A stretch of DNA of 64,000 bases, from positions 1 through 64,000 of the forward strand of contig CAYSOF010000007.1 of NCBI GenBank assembly GCA_964432595.1, written 5' to 3'. Below, piece after piece: positions 16,181 through 23,181 of this stretch. Source of the DNA: DASYLJ01 sp964432595 (GTDB lineage: Bacteria > Desulfobacterota > Binatia > DP-6). The position numbers and the translations under genes were made by a program. A model generated the notes under the pieces. It was not told where the DNA came from, ran no database searches, and saw nothing but the letters and a program-made list of their open reading frames with translations. Within the stretch, counting starts at the first letter, position 1. Each line of letters starts with the position of its first letter.

Positions 16181-16341
16181 CGGCGCTCCCCGCGGATGAG
16201 CTCGTCGGAGCGCACCAGGCGCACGAGCGCCCGCAGCGCCTCCTCATCCGTCGCGTGCCCGAAGACGTGACCCGTCTCTTCGTCGAGCAGCTCGATCGGG
16301 AACTCGCCGTGCCGGCCAGCGTGGCGGGCCTGCAGCGTCAT
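16177..16341 (-). CDS. Small phage protein
   Basis: A 54-aa protein. The ATG at 16341 overlaps the upstream stop as ATGA. Content: basic start (TLQARHAGRHGEF), strand IELLDEETGHVFG and a helix DEEALRALVRLVRSDELI. No known family; coupling and codon pattern support translation. Confidence 0.5.
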   Translation of the reverse strand: MTLQARHAGRHGEFPIELLDEETGHVFGHATDEEALRALVRLVRSDELIRGERR

Positions 16342-16559
16342 CTGGCAGCTCCCGGCTGAATCACCTCGACCGACGTCGGCGACGAGAGAATCGGCAGGTT
16401 CCAGCGCTTGTCCGCCCCTCCCGCGAGCGCGTTCCACTGCTCGCGAAAGTGTTCGAGCTGCTCGTCTGACCACACCAGCGGCACCCAGAGAGAATGGCGA
16501 GGGTAGCCGCGATCGTGGCGGCCGTTCTCGAGGCCGGTCAGCACCTGGTACGCGCTCAC
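16338..16559 (-). CDS. 73-aa protein resembling a portal-protein segment
   Basis: The GTG at 16559 overlaps the upstream TGA. Its segment LEHFREQWNALAGG...RWNLPIL aligns without gaps to LEAFKANWNAMVRG...RFALPVL of the portal encoded at 6071-7888 (about 13 of 27 identical by eye). The rest (VLTGLENGRHDRGYPRHSL) does not match. It may be a small protein that mimics or binds the portal, a duplicated remnant, or an unrelated family sharing a helix. Confidence 0.5.
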   Translation of the reverse strand: MSAYQVLTGLENGRHDRGYPRHSLWVPLVWSDEQLEHFREQWNALAGGADKRWNLPILSSPTSVEVIQPGAAR

Positions 16560-17014
16560 GACGCGAGACCTCGCAGGGCTGCGTTCACGACCGCGTCGAC
16601 GTCGTGCGAATCCGCCGGGCCATCCGAGTCGTCCCACCGACGGTAGTCCATCAGCGCCCCGCCCTCGTTCTCCCACCGCGGAACGTCCTCGTACTCGAGA
16701 CGATCGGCGAAGACGTTCGGGCGGAGCTCGACCCAGTCGCCGGGCTCGGCGCGCAGCGCGTCGGCGAAGTCCTCGGCGATCGCGTCGATGACCGCGGCGT
16801 AGACCTCACGACCACGCGGCGTCACCGACCACGTCGAGCCACGGCCGGCGCCGGCGGGATCGACCACGCGAAGGACCAGGCCGCGGTCGATCAGCCGGCG
16901 CCACGTCTTCGAGCCCGCGCCAGACGGGTGCATCCCACGCGGGATGTGCACCCCGTCCGGATGCTCGAGCAGCGCCTGGATGGCGCGCGCCTCAGGTGAC
17001 GTCAGGCCGGTCAC
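16556..17014 (-). CDS. Winged-helix-like phage protein
   Basis: A 152-aa protein. The GTG at 17014 overlaps the TGA of the upstream frame as GTGA. Residues 5-60 look like a winged helix (SPEARAIQALLEHPDGVHIP, KTWRRLIDRGLVLRV, STWSVTPRGREVYAA), the pattern of MarR/PadR-like or ArsR-like DNA binders. An acidic C-terminus follows, with Trp/Tyr (YRRWDDSDGPADSHD). Regulatory or packaging accessory; no target visible. The same frame is open upstream of the start but its codon third positions become poor there. Confidence 0.5.
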   Translation of the reverse strand: MTGLTSPEARAIQALLEHPDGVHIPRGMHPSGAGSKTWRRLIDRGLVLRVVDPAGAGRGSTWSVTPRGREVYAAVIDAIAEDFADALRAEPGDWVELRPNVFADRLEYEDVPRWENEGGALMDYRRWDDSDGPADSHDVDAVVNAALRGLAS

Positions 17015-17347
17015 ACCTCGGTCCTCCACTCGTGTTCCGAGCGCCCGTTGCGGTCGACCCAAATTCCGGTGCTGCCGAGCGTCCACGTGCCGAGCTTGCC
17101 CGCAAGCAGCGCCAGCAGGATCGACTCCGCGATCGCCTTCGCTGCGCCGCACCTCGCGCTCGTACCGACGGCCAGCGCGCTCGAGCAGCTGCCCGAGCCC
17201 CACCTGCAGGTCGTCCTCGCTCGCGTAGCGGAAGCGCGTCGACGAGAGCTCGACGAGGAGCCGGTCGGCGGCCGCGCGCGCCGTCTCCGGCGTGTGCGCG
17301 ACGGAGATCGTCTCGCGGAGCGGCAGCGTTCCGCTGCGACCGCTCAT
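17011..17347 (-). CDS. Frameshifted phage gene
   Basis: The ATG at 17347 overlaps the upstream stop. Coding signal runs in one frame to about 17130 (RLLVELSSTRFRYASEDDLQ ... YEREVR) and then moves to the +1 frame (AKAIAESILLALLAGKLG, GSTGIWVDRNGRSEHEW), ending at the TGA at 17011, which couples to the next GTG. The downstream frame has no start of its own and has GC-rich third codon positions, whereas the original frame loses them. Either an indel (sequencing or natural) or a frameshift joins the halves into about 111 aa. Function unknown. Confidence 0.5.
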
Positions 17348-17628
17348 CGGCATACCCGATCCGCCGGCGGGCAGATGACCTGCATCACGCCGTCGGAGAA
17401 CGTGAGCCGCGCCCCTTCAGGCGTCGGAGCGCCATGAAACACCACGTCGACGAGGTCAGCGCTGGTGAGCACCTCGCGCGTGCACCAGATCACGACGTGC
17501 GCCCCCCCCCCCACGAGCGTTGCCTCCGGCGGCGGCGACCAGGCGAACGCCGGCGCCACGAGCGCCAGCAGCAGGCCAAGCGCGGCGGCGACGATCGCGG
17601 TCGCCCGCGCTTCCACGGCGTGTCTCAC
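17344..17628 (-). CDS. Exported phage protein spanning a G11 tract
   Basis: A 94-aa protein. The GTG at 17628 overlaps the upstream stop (GTGA). Residues about 8-28 are a signal peptide (IVAAALGLLLALVAPAFA), then WSPPPEATLVGGGAHVVIW; two later cysteine sites (WCTREV, ICPPADRVC). The Gly-Gly-Gly segment is encoded by eleven consecutive G residues, so a one-base slip would truncate or alter the exported part. No family recognised. Confidence 0.55.
   Translation of the reverse strand: MRHAVEARATAIVAAALGLLLALVAPAFAWSPPPEATLVGGGAHVVIWCTREVLTSADLVDVVFHGAPTPEGARLTFSDGVMQVICPPADRVCR
17502..17512. repeat. Homopolymer of eleven C (G on the coding strand)
   Basis: Eleven consecutive C on the + strand inside the exported-protein gene. 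Tracts of this length are prone to slippage, either in vivo (phase variation) or in sequencing and assembly. The frame given here is open with eleven. Confidence 0.9.
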
Positions 17629-18155
17629 GGCAGGCCGTCCTTGAGCTCGAGCCGGTGCGTCGCATGCCAGCGGCCGTCCGCCTTCGGCTCGCACTCCTTG
17701 AGCAGCCAGGGCACGAGCCTGTCGCGCCACTCCTCGAGGCTGATCCAGCCGCCGACGCAGATCGCGTTGATGTCAAAGACGTTGACGACGCCGTTCGCCG
17801 ATGTGCTCGAGGCGATCCAGTGCGTGTGGCGGTACCGGACGCGCATCGGGACGCCCGGCGCCGTCCACGGGCCTTCCCATTGGATGCGCACGAGCCCGAG
17901 GACCGGCCACTCGCCGTCGGCCTTCCGCCACGTGACGCCGAGCCGCCGCAGCGACTCGTACATCAGGGTCGGGTTCGTGTAGCCCTTCTGCTCGAAGTCG
18001 CCGAGGTGCGTCCGGACCTCGTCCAGCGTGAGCGCCATCACTGCGGCGAGCGCGCCCGGCCCGCAGTTCGCGCCCCAGGTGTCGCCCGCACGCTGCGCGT
18101 CGTCCAGCGTGAAGCACACCGTCGCCCGCAGCGACTCGAGGAGGCGATCGCTCAT
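17625..18155 (-). CDS. C39-like cysteine-peptidase-fold phage protein
   Basis: A 176-aa protein with the triad pattern of C39/papain-like folds: C31 in ANCGPGALAAV, H112 in RHTHWIAS, D128 in NVFDINAI. Between them lies KGYTNPTLMYESLRRLGV, a helical region found in related phage proteins. No signal peptide, so cytoplasmic. Such proteins may cleave a Gly-Gly-type precursor or a host protein; the substrate is unknown. ATG at 18155 overlaps the dTMP kinase stop. Confidence 0.6.
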   Translation of the reverse strand: MSDRLLESLRATVCFTLDDAQRAGDTWGANCGPGALAAVMALTLDEVRTHLGDFEQKGYTNPTLMYESLRRLGVTWRKADGEWPVLGLVRIQWEGPWTAPGVPMRVRYRHTHWIASSTSANGVVNVFDINAICVGGWISLEEWRDRLVPWLLKECEPKADGRWHATHRLELKDGLP

Positions 18156-18796
18156 GCCGCGCCTCGCGGTCGAAGCCGCGCGCGGATCGCCTCGAGCGCC
18201 GTGTCCAGGACGAAGCCCGCCGAGCGACTCGCATCGATGACGACGAAGCGATCGGGCTCGGCCAGAGCCAGCTGTCGGAACCCGTTCCGGACGCGCGTGA
18301 AGTACTCGACGCCGGAGCGCTCGAGGCGGTCCGTGCCACGCGCCCGCAGTCGCGACGCCGCCTGGAATGCCGGCAGGTCGAGCAGCAGCGTCAAATTCGG
18401 CCGGACGCCGCCGCTCGCCAGGTGGCTTTCCCAGGCCGCGATCTCCGCCGGCGACGCCACCGCGCGCCCGTAGCCCTGGTAGGCGATCGTCGAGTCCATG
18501 TACCGGTCGGCGACCACGAGCTCGCCGCGCGCCAGCGCCGGCGTGATCACCGTCGCGACGTGCTGCGCGCGGTCGGCGAAGTACAGGAGCAGCTCGGCCA
18601 TCGGCGTCGGCGGCTGCACCCAGTGGTCGAGCAGCATCGAGCGGATCGCGCGCCCGATCTCGGTGCCGCCCGGCTCGCGCGTGGTGCAGATCGGCACGCC
18701 GTCGCGCTCGAGCGCCTCGCGCACTGCGGCGACGACCGTCGACTTCCCCGAGCCGTCGATGCCCTCGACCGTGACGAACAGGCCCCGTTCCTTCAT
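18152..18796 (-). CDS. tmk: Thymidylate kinase (phage-encoded)
   Basis: A 214-aa enzyme phosphorylating dTMP to dTDP, boosting dTTP for phage replication. Residues 11-20 are the P-loop EGIDGSGKST. The acceptor-site motif TREPGGTEIG and the DRYMDSTIAYQG segment (DR-Y motif) are intact. The length matches family members of about 205-215 aa. Start ATG at 18796 overlaps the upstream stop as ATGA, in the middle of the early-gene train. It is smaller and more basic at its end than typical chromosomal copies, consistent with a phage copy, though that is not proof. Confidence 0.9.
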   Translation of the reverse strand: MKERGLFVTVEGIDGSGKSTVVAAVREALERDGVPICTTREPGGTEIGRAIRSMLLDHWVQPPTPMAELLLYFADRAQHVATVITPALARGELVVADRYMDSTIAYQGYGRAVASPAEIAAWESHLASGGVRPNLTLLLDLPAFQAASRLRARGTDRLERSGVEYFTRVRNGFRQLALAEPDRFVVIDASRSAGFVLDTALEAIRARLRPRGAA

Positions 18797-19101
18797 GCCG
18801 CCATCTCCCCACCGTCCGTCGATTCGCCGCGGGCCATCCGGAGCCGCCGCGCGAAGTGCACCATCGGGCTCAGCATCGGGTCGGTGCCTTCCTGCTGCGC
18901 CACCGCCCAGATCGCCGCGGCCTGCGTGCACACGAGCGTCTGCCCCGGGTTCGGGACGTGGAGCCGACAGGCCGCGAGCTCGTCGTGGGCCGCCCGAATC
19001 GCCTCCGGAACCAGCGCCCAATGGCGTGCGCACATCCAATCGCGCGGCGGAATCTGCACCACGCAGCCGACGGCGCGACATCGTCCCGACTCCTGCGGCA
19101 T
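18793..19101 (-). CDS. Small Cys/His phage protein
   Basis: A 102-aa protein with an N-terminal Cys/His set (CRAVGC ... MCARHW) suggesting a zinc knuckle, followed by helices (PEAIRAAHDELAACRLH, TQAAAIWAVAQQEG, SPMVHFARRLRMARG). The pattern C-x4-C then C-x2-H occurs in many small phage proteins placed among replication genes. Function unknown. Start ATG at 19101 directly abuts the upstream stop. Confidence 0.55.
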   Translation of the reverse strand: MPQESGRCRAVGCVVQIPPRDWMCARHWALVPEAIRAAHDELAACRLHVPNPGQTLVCTQAAAIWAVAQQEGTDPMLSPMVHFARRLRMARGESTDGGEMAA

Positions 19102-19593
19102 TCACAGCTCCCGCATCACCAGGTCGGACGGCGCGACGCTGTGAATGCGCGCGACGTCGGCGAGCGACGGGTAGACGCGCACGCCGACCTCCGGGTCGCC
19201 GTCGTCGCGATTCCACGACAGCACGCACCAACCGTTCGCGAACTCGACGCCCTCCGCGACGCGCCGCCGCACCTGACGCCCGAGGCGCTGGACCGGCAGG
19301 AAGACCGAGAACAGCCGCAACCCACCGGCGAGCGGCCGCCGCGGCAGCGCCGCCACGGGGGGTGCATCGACCGACACCTCGGCCGCGCGCGCGAGCTCCA
19401 GAATCCGACCCTGGAACCGCTTGCTCGGCTTGAAGTGCCCGTCTTCCCAGTTGTCGACCGACGCCACGTTCGCCCCGAGCCGATGGGCAAACGCCTCACG
19501 CGAGAGTTTCAGCTGCGCGCGCGTCGTGCGGATGATCTCGACCCACGACGTCGGCGTCGAGGTCTGATCCTGGGAAGCCGCGGCCGCGCTCAT
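19102..19593 (-). CDS. XRE-family helix-turn-helix regulator
   Basis: A 163-aa protein. Residues about 18-60 form an XRE helix-turn-helix (EIIRTTRAQLKLSREAFAHR then LGANVASVDNWEDGHFKPS). The second half is a different domain with beta-rich content and a tail DVARIHSVAPSDLVM. It is transcribed with the early genes and could control the switch from the early operon, possibly with the palindrome near 24021. ATG at 19593 overlaps the nuclease stop. Confidence 0.7.
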   Translation of the reverse strand: MSAAAASQDQTSTPTSWVEIIRTTRAQLKLSREAFAHRLGANVASVDNWEDGHFKPSKRFQGRILELARAAEVSVDAPPVAALPRRPLAGGLRLFSVFLPVQRLGRQVRRRVAEGVEFANGWCVLSWNRDDGDPEVGVRVYPSLADVARIHSVAPSDLVMREL

Positions 19594-20063
19594 GCCGCTT
19601 TCCCAGGACGCCACTCGAAGTACCCGTCGACGGGCCGGACCACGATCGGCACGCCGATCGGCGACACGTCGACCTCGACGTACCAGCTCAGCGCGAACTG
19701 CATCGCGTCCACTCCCCACCCCGCGCCGGCGCAGTAGCCGACGCTCGCCAGGTACCGCAGCCAGTCGCGCTGCGCGTCCTCGAGCACGCCGCCGAGCGTT
19801 TTCGTCTCGAGGAACAGCCCGTGATACCCGCGGCTCGGGTACGGCAGCACCAGGTCCGCGACGCCTTCGCGGACGCCCTCGGCCTTGAGCTTCCCTGCGG
19901 TCGCCTTCTTGCGCAGCCCGCCGTTCGGCACCGCGAAGAGCCGTGAGAACGCCGGCACGTCGGTCGCCCCGCGCCATCGCGCCCACGTGACGACGGCCGC
20001 CTGGACGTCGTGCTCGGTGACGCGGAACGCGCTCGCGAGCAAGGCACCGACGCCCGCGCGCAC
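19590..20063 (-). CDS. VRR-NUC domain nuclease
   Basis: About 157 aa. The VRR-NUC (PD-(D/E)XK) core is visible: TEHDVQAAVVTWARW, FAVPNGG, GKLKAEGVREGVADLVLPYP (catalytic Asp), GLFLETKT (E-x-K) and AQRDWLRYLASVGY. Phage VRR-NUC proteins act on branched DNA, much as Holliday-junction resolvases do, before packaging. The start is uncertain: the GTG at 20063 is the best in-frame candidate after the upstream stop but has no clear ribosome site. Confidence 0.75.
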   Translation of the reverse strand: MRAGVGALLASAFRVTEHDVQAAVVTWARWRGATDVPAFSRLFAVPNGGLRKKATAGKLKAEGVREGVADLVLPYPSRGYHGLFLETKTLGGVLEDAQRDWLRYLASVGYCAGAGWGVDAMQFALSWYVEVDVSPIGVPIVVRPVDGYFEWRPGKAA

Positions 20064-20122
20064 GCCGCCCGCACCGCGCGATCGCGGACGCCGGCGCAGC
20101 GTGTGATGCTGTCGACGGATTC

Positions 20123-21124
20123 TCAACCGCCACCCCCAGCCTGCGCACGCGAGAGGGCCGCAGCGAGGATGTCCCCGACGCTCGTGAGCTCGGTCACGGG
20201 GCGATCGGCGCGGTGCGGCCCGCGACGGTCCTCGCCAGCCTGCGCGTACCCGTCGTCGATATTCCGCAACCAGCCGTCGACGAGGATGTGCCAGTTCACG
20301 CCGGCGCCGGCGCGCTTCAGCCAGTACGCGCGACACCGGCGCCACTCGCCTTCCGGGTCACGCAGCGAGCGGCCGTCGGGCGTGCGGTGGTCGATGAAGC
20401 GCTGCTGGAGCTCCGCCGCTGAGACGGGCTCCGAAAGGTCCCGATCCGGGCTGTCCTCCTCCGGGCCCTGAGCGTTGAGCTCGTGTCCGGTGTCCGGAAG
20501 ATCTGCCGCAGAGTCGGACCCCGGACACGGTTGAAGGGTTTTCTCAGGATCCTTCTTCCGGATCTGTTCACGCGTACGTAGTTCACGGATCTGGGTGTCC
20601 GCCTGACACCCCTCCGATGTCGCCGGAGGCACCCCTCCCGGGACCGCCTGACACCCCACGTCCTCCGCAGAGGTGTCCGCCTGACACCCCCGTGAGGTGT
20701 CACCGGGTCGCCCCTGAGCGTCTGCAGGGGTGTCTGATGGACACCCCTGCATGGTGTCGACAGCCGCGTCAGAGGTGACCGCGGGTCGCCCCTGACGCGA
20801 TCGATCGCGCGGGCTGCTGGGCCAGGCCGGACACGTCTCGGGATGCTCGAGCCAGCCGCGTAGCCGCGCGACGTCGACCTGGTAGTGCGTCGGCGTGCGA
20901 CGCGTCGCCTTCTGAATCTCGATCAGCAGCCCGACGCGGCGGAAGACCGCGAGACAGCGCTGCACGGACCGCTCGCTGAGGCTGGCCTTCCCGGCGAGCG
21001 TCTCGACCGTCGCGAAGACGCGGAGACCCTGGTCGTTGACGATGTACGCCATCCACGCGGCGAGAATCTTCGCCTCCGTCGGCCACGGGAGCTCCCAGAC
21101 GAGCCGCAACACGCTCAGACTCAT
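20123..21124 (-). CDS. Winged-helix replication-initiation-type protein
   Basis: A 333-aa protein. Residues 1-95 have the DnaT/O-like winged-helix pattern (WPTEAKILAAWMAYIV, ATVETLAGKASLSERSVQR, LAVFRRVGLLIEI, THYQVDVARL) typical of phage replication initiators. The middle (residues about 110-200) is a Cys/Gly/Asp repeat-rich linker caused by repeated DNA (GCQADTS recurring). The C-terminal part (LQQRFIDHRTPDGRS, CRAYWLKRAGAGVNWHILVD) may bind a helicase or loader. ATG at 21124 overlaps the upstream stop. Its clustered DNA repeats suggest an origin lies inside the gene, as in lambdoid O genes. Confidence 0.65.
   Translation of the reverse strand: MSLSVLRLVWELPWPTEAKILAAWMAYIVNDQGLRVFATVETLAGKASLSERSVQRCLAVFRRVGLLIEIQKATRRTPTHYQVDVARLRGWLEHPETCPAWPSSPRDRSRQGRPAVTSDAAVDTMQGCPSDTPADAQGRPGDTSRGCQADTSAEDVGCQAVPGGVPPATSEGCQADTQIRELRTREQIRKKDPEKTLQPCPGSDSAADLPDTGHELNAQGPEEDSPDRDLSEPVSAAELQQRFIDHRTPDGRSLRDPEGEWRRCRAYWLKRAGAGVNWHILVDGWLRNIDDGYAQAGEDRRGPHRADRPVTELTSVGDILAAALSRAQAGGGG
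20489..20758. repeat. Clustered GGTGTC/GACACC repeats (iteron-like)
   Basis: GGTGTC occurs at about 20489, 20594, 20672, 20696, 20729 and 20753, and GACACC at 20605, 20650, 20683 and 20740. Three pairs form hairpins; the best is an 11-bp stem GCAGGGGTGTC / GACACCCCTGC (20724-20750, loop 5). They lie within the replication-type gene. Confidence 0.7.
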
Positions 21125-21627
21125 GCGTCGCCGGCGCCCCCAAACCCCTGCACGGCGAGGCGCGTCTGGCGCTCGCGGCCGGGCCGTCGACCAGTGCGGC
21201 GGGGCGGCGCGCCGATACGATCCGACATCGAGCGCACGATGTGTCGCCGCGCCTGCGGGACCCGCTCGCCGTCGCGCGGCTCCAGCGAAAGGAGACGACC
21301 GCGCAGCTTACCGACGTCGATGTCGAGCGTCTCGCACAGGTTGACGAAGCTGAACGGCCAGGAGCGGTCATTCGACACGATCCACCGACGCTCCGTCGCG
21401 CGCCGGCGCAGCGAGTTCGCCCCTTGGGATCGAATGGCCCCGAGCCACGTGAGGCAGGCGTCCTCGAGCACGGCCACCATCAGCGCGCGCTCCGGGCTCT
21501 CCGGGACGCCTCCGTCGCTGGCGTTCTCGATCGTGATGATGTCCGGCGCATGGGCCGCCTGCTCGGTCTGAAACCGCGTGTGTGTCGTCTTCCTGGCGAC
21601 GACGCGACCACCACGACCGATGCTCAT
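21121..21627 (-). CDS. Conserved phage/accessory-region protein
   Basis: A 168-aa protein. The central part ERALMVAVLEDACLTWLG, then RRRATERRWIVS and WPFSFVNLCETLDIDVGKLR matches a recurrent pattern of small proteins in GC-rich bacteria and their phages: helix, Arg-rich segment, WPF-S/F-NLC and a short helix-turn-helix-like end. Function is unknown; a transcription-regulator role is possible because the last helices resemble an HTH. ATGA overlap with both neighbours. Confidence 0.55.
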   Translation of the reverse strand: MSIGRGGRVVARKTTHTRFQTEQAAHAPDIITIENASDGGVPESPERALMVAVLEDACLTWLGAIRSQGANSLRRRATERRWIVSNDRSWPFSFVNLCETLDIDVGKLRGRLLSLEPRDGERVPQARRHIVRSMSDRIGAPPRRTGRRPGRERQTRLAVQGFGGAGDA

Positions 21628-22007
21628 GCGACCGCCTTCGGCCGGCCCCAGCCGCTCTCGTTGAGCGCGGCGGCGACGAGCTCGAGCGGCATCACGACGA
21701 TCTCGAACGTGCCACCGAAGTTGACGAAGGTGTCGCCGTGGCGCCCGACGCCCATCCGGAGCACGCGCTCGGGATTGATCCAGATCGACCCATGGCGCGC
21801 GCTGGGGAACGCGGGCCAGCGGAGCCCTGCGGCCGCCAGCAGGCTCGCCGGGGTCTGCACGACACGATCGTGCCCCTCCGCCGAGTGCGGCTTGGACACG
21901 CCGCCGTACTCGATGAACGTCGCGTCGGCCTGCTCGCGCAGGAAATTGACCGCGGCGAGGTTCACCCACGTCGGCGCGCCGTCCGTGAAGTTCGCGGGAA
22001 CCAACAT
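21624..22007 (-). CDS. First gene after the noncoding zone, unknown function
   Basis: A 127-aa protein. The start ATG at 22007 is well supported by GGAGGTG just upstream and begins the leftward run of overlapping genes, so a promoter probably lies in the 455-bp gap to its right. The sequence contains two similar beta segments: WVNLAAVNFLREQADATFIEY near the start and WINPERVLRMGVGRHGDTF near the end, possibly a duplicated unit. No recognised domain. Confidence 0.6.
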   Translation of the reverse strand: MLVPANFTDGAPTWVNLAAVNFLREQADATFIEYGGVSKPHSAEGHDRVVQTPASLLAAAGLRWPAFPSARHGSIWINPERVLRMGVGRHGDTFVNFGGTFEIVVMPLELVAAALNESGWGRPKAVA

Positions 22008-22461
22008 CACCACCTCCGAAGGATCCGCGCGGCCGTGCAGCGCGCAGACACTGCACGACCGCGCGAAATCGTAGCGACGCGCATCGCGAGGCCTCCGACG
22101 GGCCACTCCCGCCGGCGTGCCCGTACGCGTCGCCGATCTCGTTCACGTTGGAGCGACGAAGCGTGCGCTCCGTGCTGGTGCCGAGGGCCGCCCCGTGACG
22201 CGTCCGATGGCTCGAGTCCCACCCCGCCCCGTCCACTCTCGGCACCAGCACGCAACGCGCGATTGGTACCGACGGCAGAGCCCTGCATTGCCGTCGACAC
22301 CACTGCTCCATGATGGCGGCCGCTCCCGGACCGCACGCAGACTGATCCACGCAGCGATGGCAGGGACCTCGCTGCGCTTCTCTCGCCGGCCTCGTGCGGA
22401 AGAACACACGGCGACGTCACGCCTTTCCGGACTTCGAGCGACCTGTTGGGTTCCTGCGTAG
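22008..22461. other. 455-bp noncoding stretch rich in hairpins
   Basis: No frame here has a credible start, ribosome site and codon pattern. It contains a 15-bp inverted repeat (22171/22252) and two hairpins with 8-bp perfect stems and 11-nt loops (22270-22296 CGACGGCA/TGCCGTCG and 22350-22376 CGCAGCGA/TCGCTGCG). It lies between tRNA-Thr and the start of the early gene train. Confidence 0.6.
22171..22252. repeat. 15-bp perfect inverted repeat around a 52-nt loop
   Basis: CGTGCTGGTGCCGAG (22171-22185) pairs perfectly with CTCGGCACCAGCACG (22238-22252). As RNA it would form one long stem enclosing a tRNA-sized loop. CTCGGCACCA resembles a tRNA acceptor with CCA, but no T-arm or anticodon arm can be folded on either strand. 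Confidence 0.7.
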
Positions 22462-22534
22462 AGCCCACGCGTGGAATCGAACCACGGACCTGCCGGTTAC
22501 AAACCGGATGCTCTTCCACCTGAGCTACGTGGGC
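22462..22534 (-). tRNA. tRNA-Thr (anticodon TGT)
   Basis: 73 nt read leftward: acceptor GCCCACG/CGTGGGC, D-arm with GCTCAGGTGGAAGAGC, anticodon loop TTTGTAA (TGT) on a CCGG/CCGG stem with a T-C mismatch at the top pair, and T-arm CGTGG-TTCGATT-CCACG. No encoded CCA. It lies within the prophage, between early genes and DUF3307, so it is probably phage-carried rather than the integration target. Confidence 0.9.
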
Positions 22535-22615
22535 ATGGAGCTCGCGGCCGACCGGTTGCAGCCGGATGGCCGCCGCGTCGGGCTCGGAAGGAGGAACGAC
22601 CGCTGACGCGCGCTC

Positions 22616-22699
22616 CGCGATCAGCTGCAGCACCGCTGCGACGCGGCTCGGGCCTCGGACGCACGCTGCTCGCGCCACGTCCGAAGGCAGCTGATCGCG
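22616..22699. repeat. 13-bp inverted repeat with nested hairpin
   Basis: CGCGATCAGCTGC (22616-22628) pairs perfectly with GCAGCTGATCGCG (22687-22699). Inside it, TCGGACG (22655-22661) pairs with CGTCCGA (22678-22684). The overall span of 84 nt is nearly the same as that of the repeat left of the tRNA. Confidence 0.65.
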
Positions 22700-22796
22700 C
22701 AACGCGCGTGAACCACATCCGAATGTCGCCTTCACGCACCGCGCGCGCATGGCATCGTCGGCTCTGGTCGGTACCCACCCCTCAGGTCCCCCGGCC

Positions 22797-22828
22797 CGGT
22801 GGCGGCGGAGCCCAGACCGCCGCCACCG
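22797..22828 (-). terminator. Terminator-like GC hairpin after DUF3307 gene
   Basis: Perfect 12-bp stem CGGTGGCGGCGG / CCGCCGCCACCG with an 8-nt loop, beginning 23 nt past the stop of the DUF3307 gene. No U tract follows, so efficiency as an intrinsic terminator is uncertain. Confidence 0.45.
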
Positions 22829-22851
22829 CTCTCCATTCGAGACGCGCACGC

Positions 22852-23181
22852 TCACGGCAGCACCGGCGCCATCGCCCAGACGCCCTTGCACACGAGGTGC
22901 CACGCCTGATCCTCATGGATCGTCGTGCGGCCCTCGCACTTCATCCAGTCGAGCCCGGCGTGCGTGATCGTCTCGAGGACGCCCAGGGTGATCGACCCGG
23001 TGACGAGCGCAACGATTCCGCCGTGCATCAGCGCGTGCGCGCCGAGCCAGTAGTACCAAGGCACCGCCGGCATCGGGTTCGTGCGCTGGTTCTTGCACTT
23101 CGCCACGGTGTCGGACTGCAGCCAGAAGTCGCCGGCGGCGTGCCCGACCACGAGCCACCAGAGAAGCGCCGTCGTCGTCAT
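22852..23181 (-). CDS. DUF3307-like membrane protein
   Basis: A 109-aa protein whose start ATG at 23181 overlaps the upstream stop. It matches the DUF3307 pattern: LVVGHAAGDFWLQSDTVAKCKNQR at the N-terminus (conserved H-x-x-x-D-F-x-x-Q), YYWLGAHALMHGGIVALVTG in the middle (conserved H), and a final Asp-containing segment. Three hydrophobic segments suggest an inner-membrane protein. DUF3307 proteins occur in phages and bacteria with no settled role. Confidence 0.7.
   Translation of the reverse strand: MTTTALLWWLVVGHAAGDFWLQSDTVAKCKNQRTNPMPAVPWYYWLGAHALMHGGIVALVTGSITLGVLETITHAGLDWMKCEGRTTIHEDQAWHLVCKGVWAMAPVLP

Larger units (their letters stand above)
22535..22851. other. Noncoding stretch right of tRNA-Thr
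   Basis: 317 bp with no credible gene. It holds the 13-bp inverted repeat at 22616-22699 and the terminator-like hairpin at 22797-22828. Open frames here are codon-poor shadows. Confidence 0.6.

Noticed and set aside
22171..22252. Possible tRNA with encoded CCA (ends CTCGGCACCA)
   Set aside because: No T-arm (TTCGA at the right spacing) and no anticodon stem fold on either strand; kept only as an inverted repeat.
22462..22534. tRNA-Thr as the phage attachment site
   Set aside because: It is inside the prophage gene order, 1.6 kb from the integrase on the far side of the control region; no duplicated 3' end is seen near 25.2 kb.
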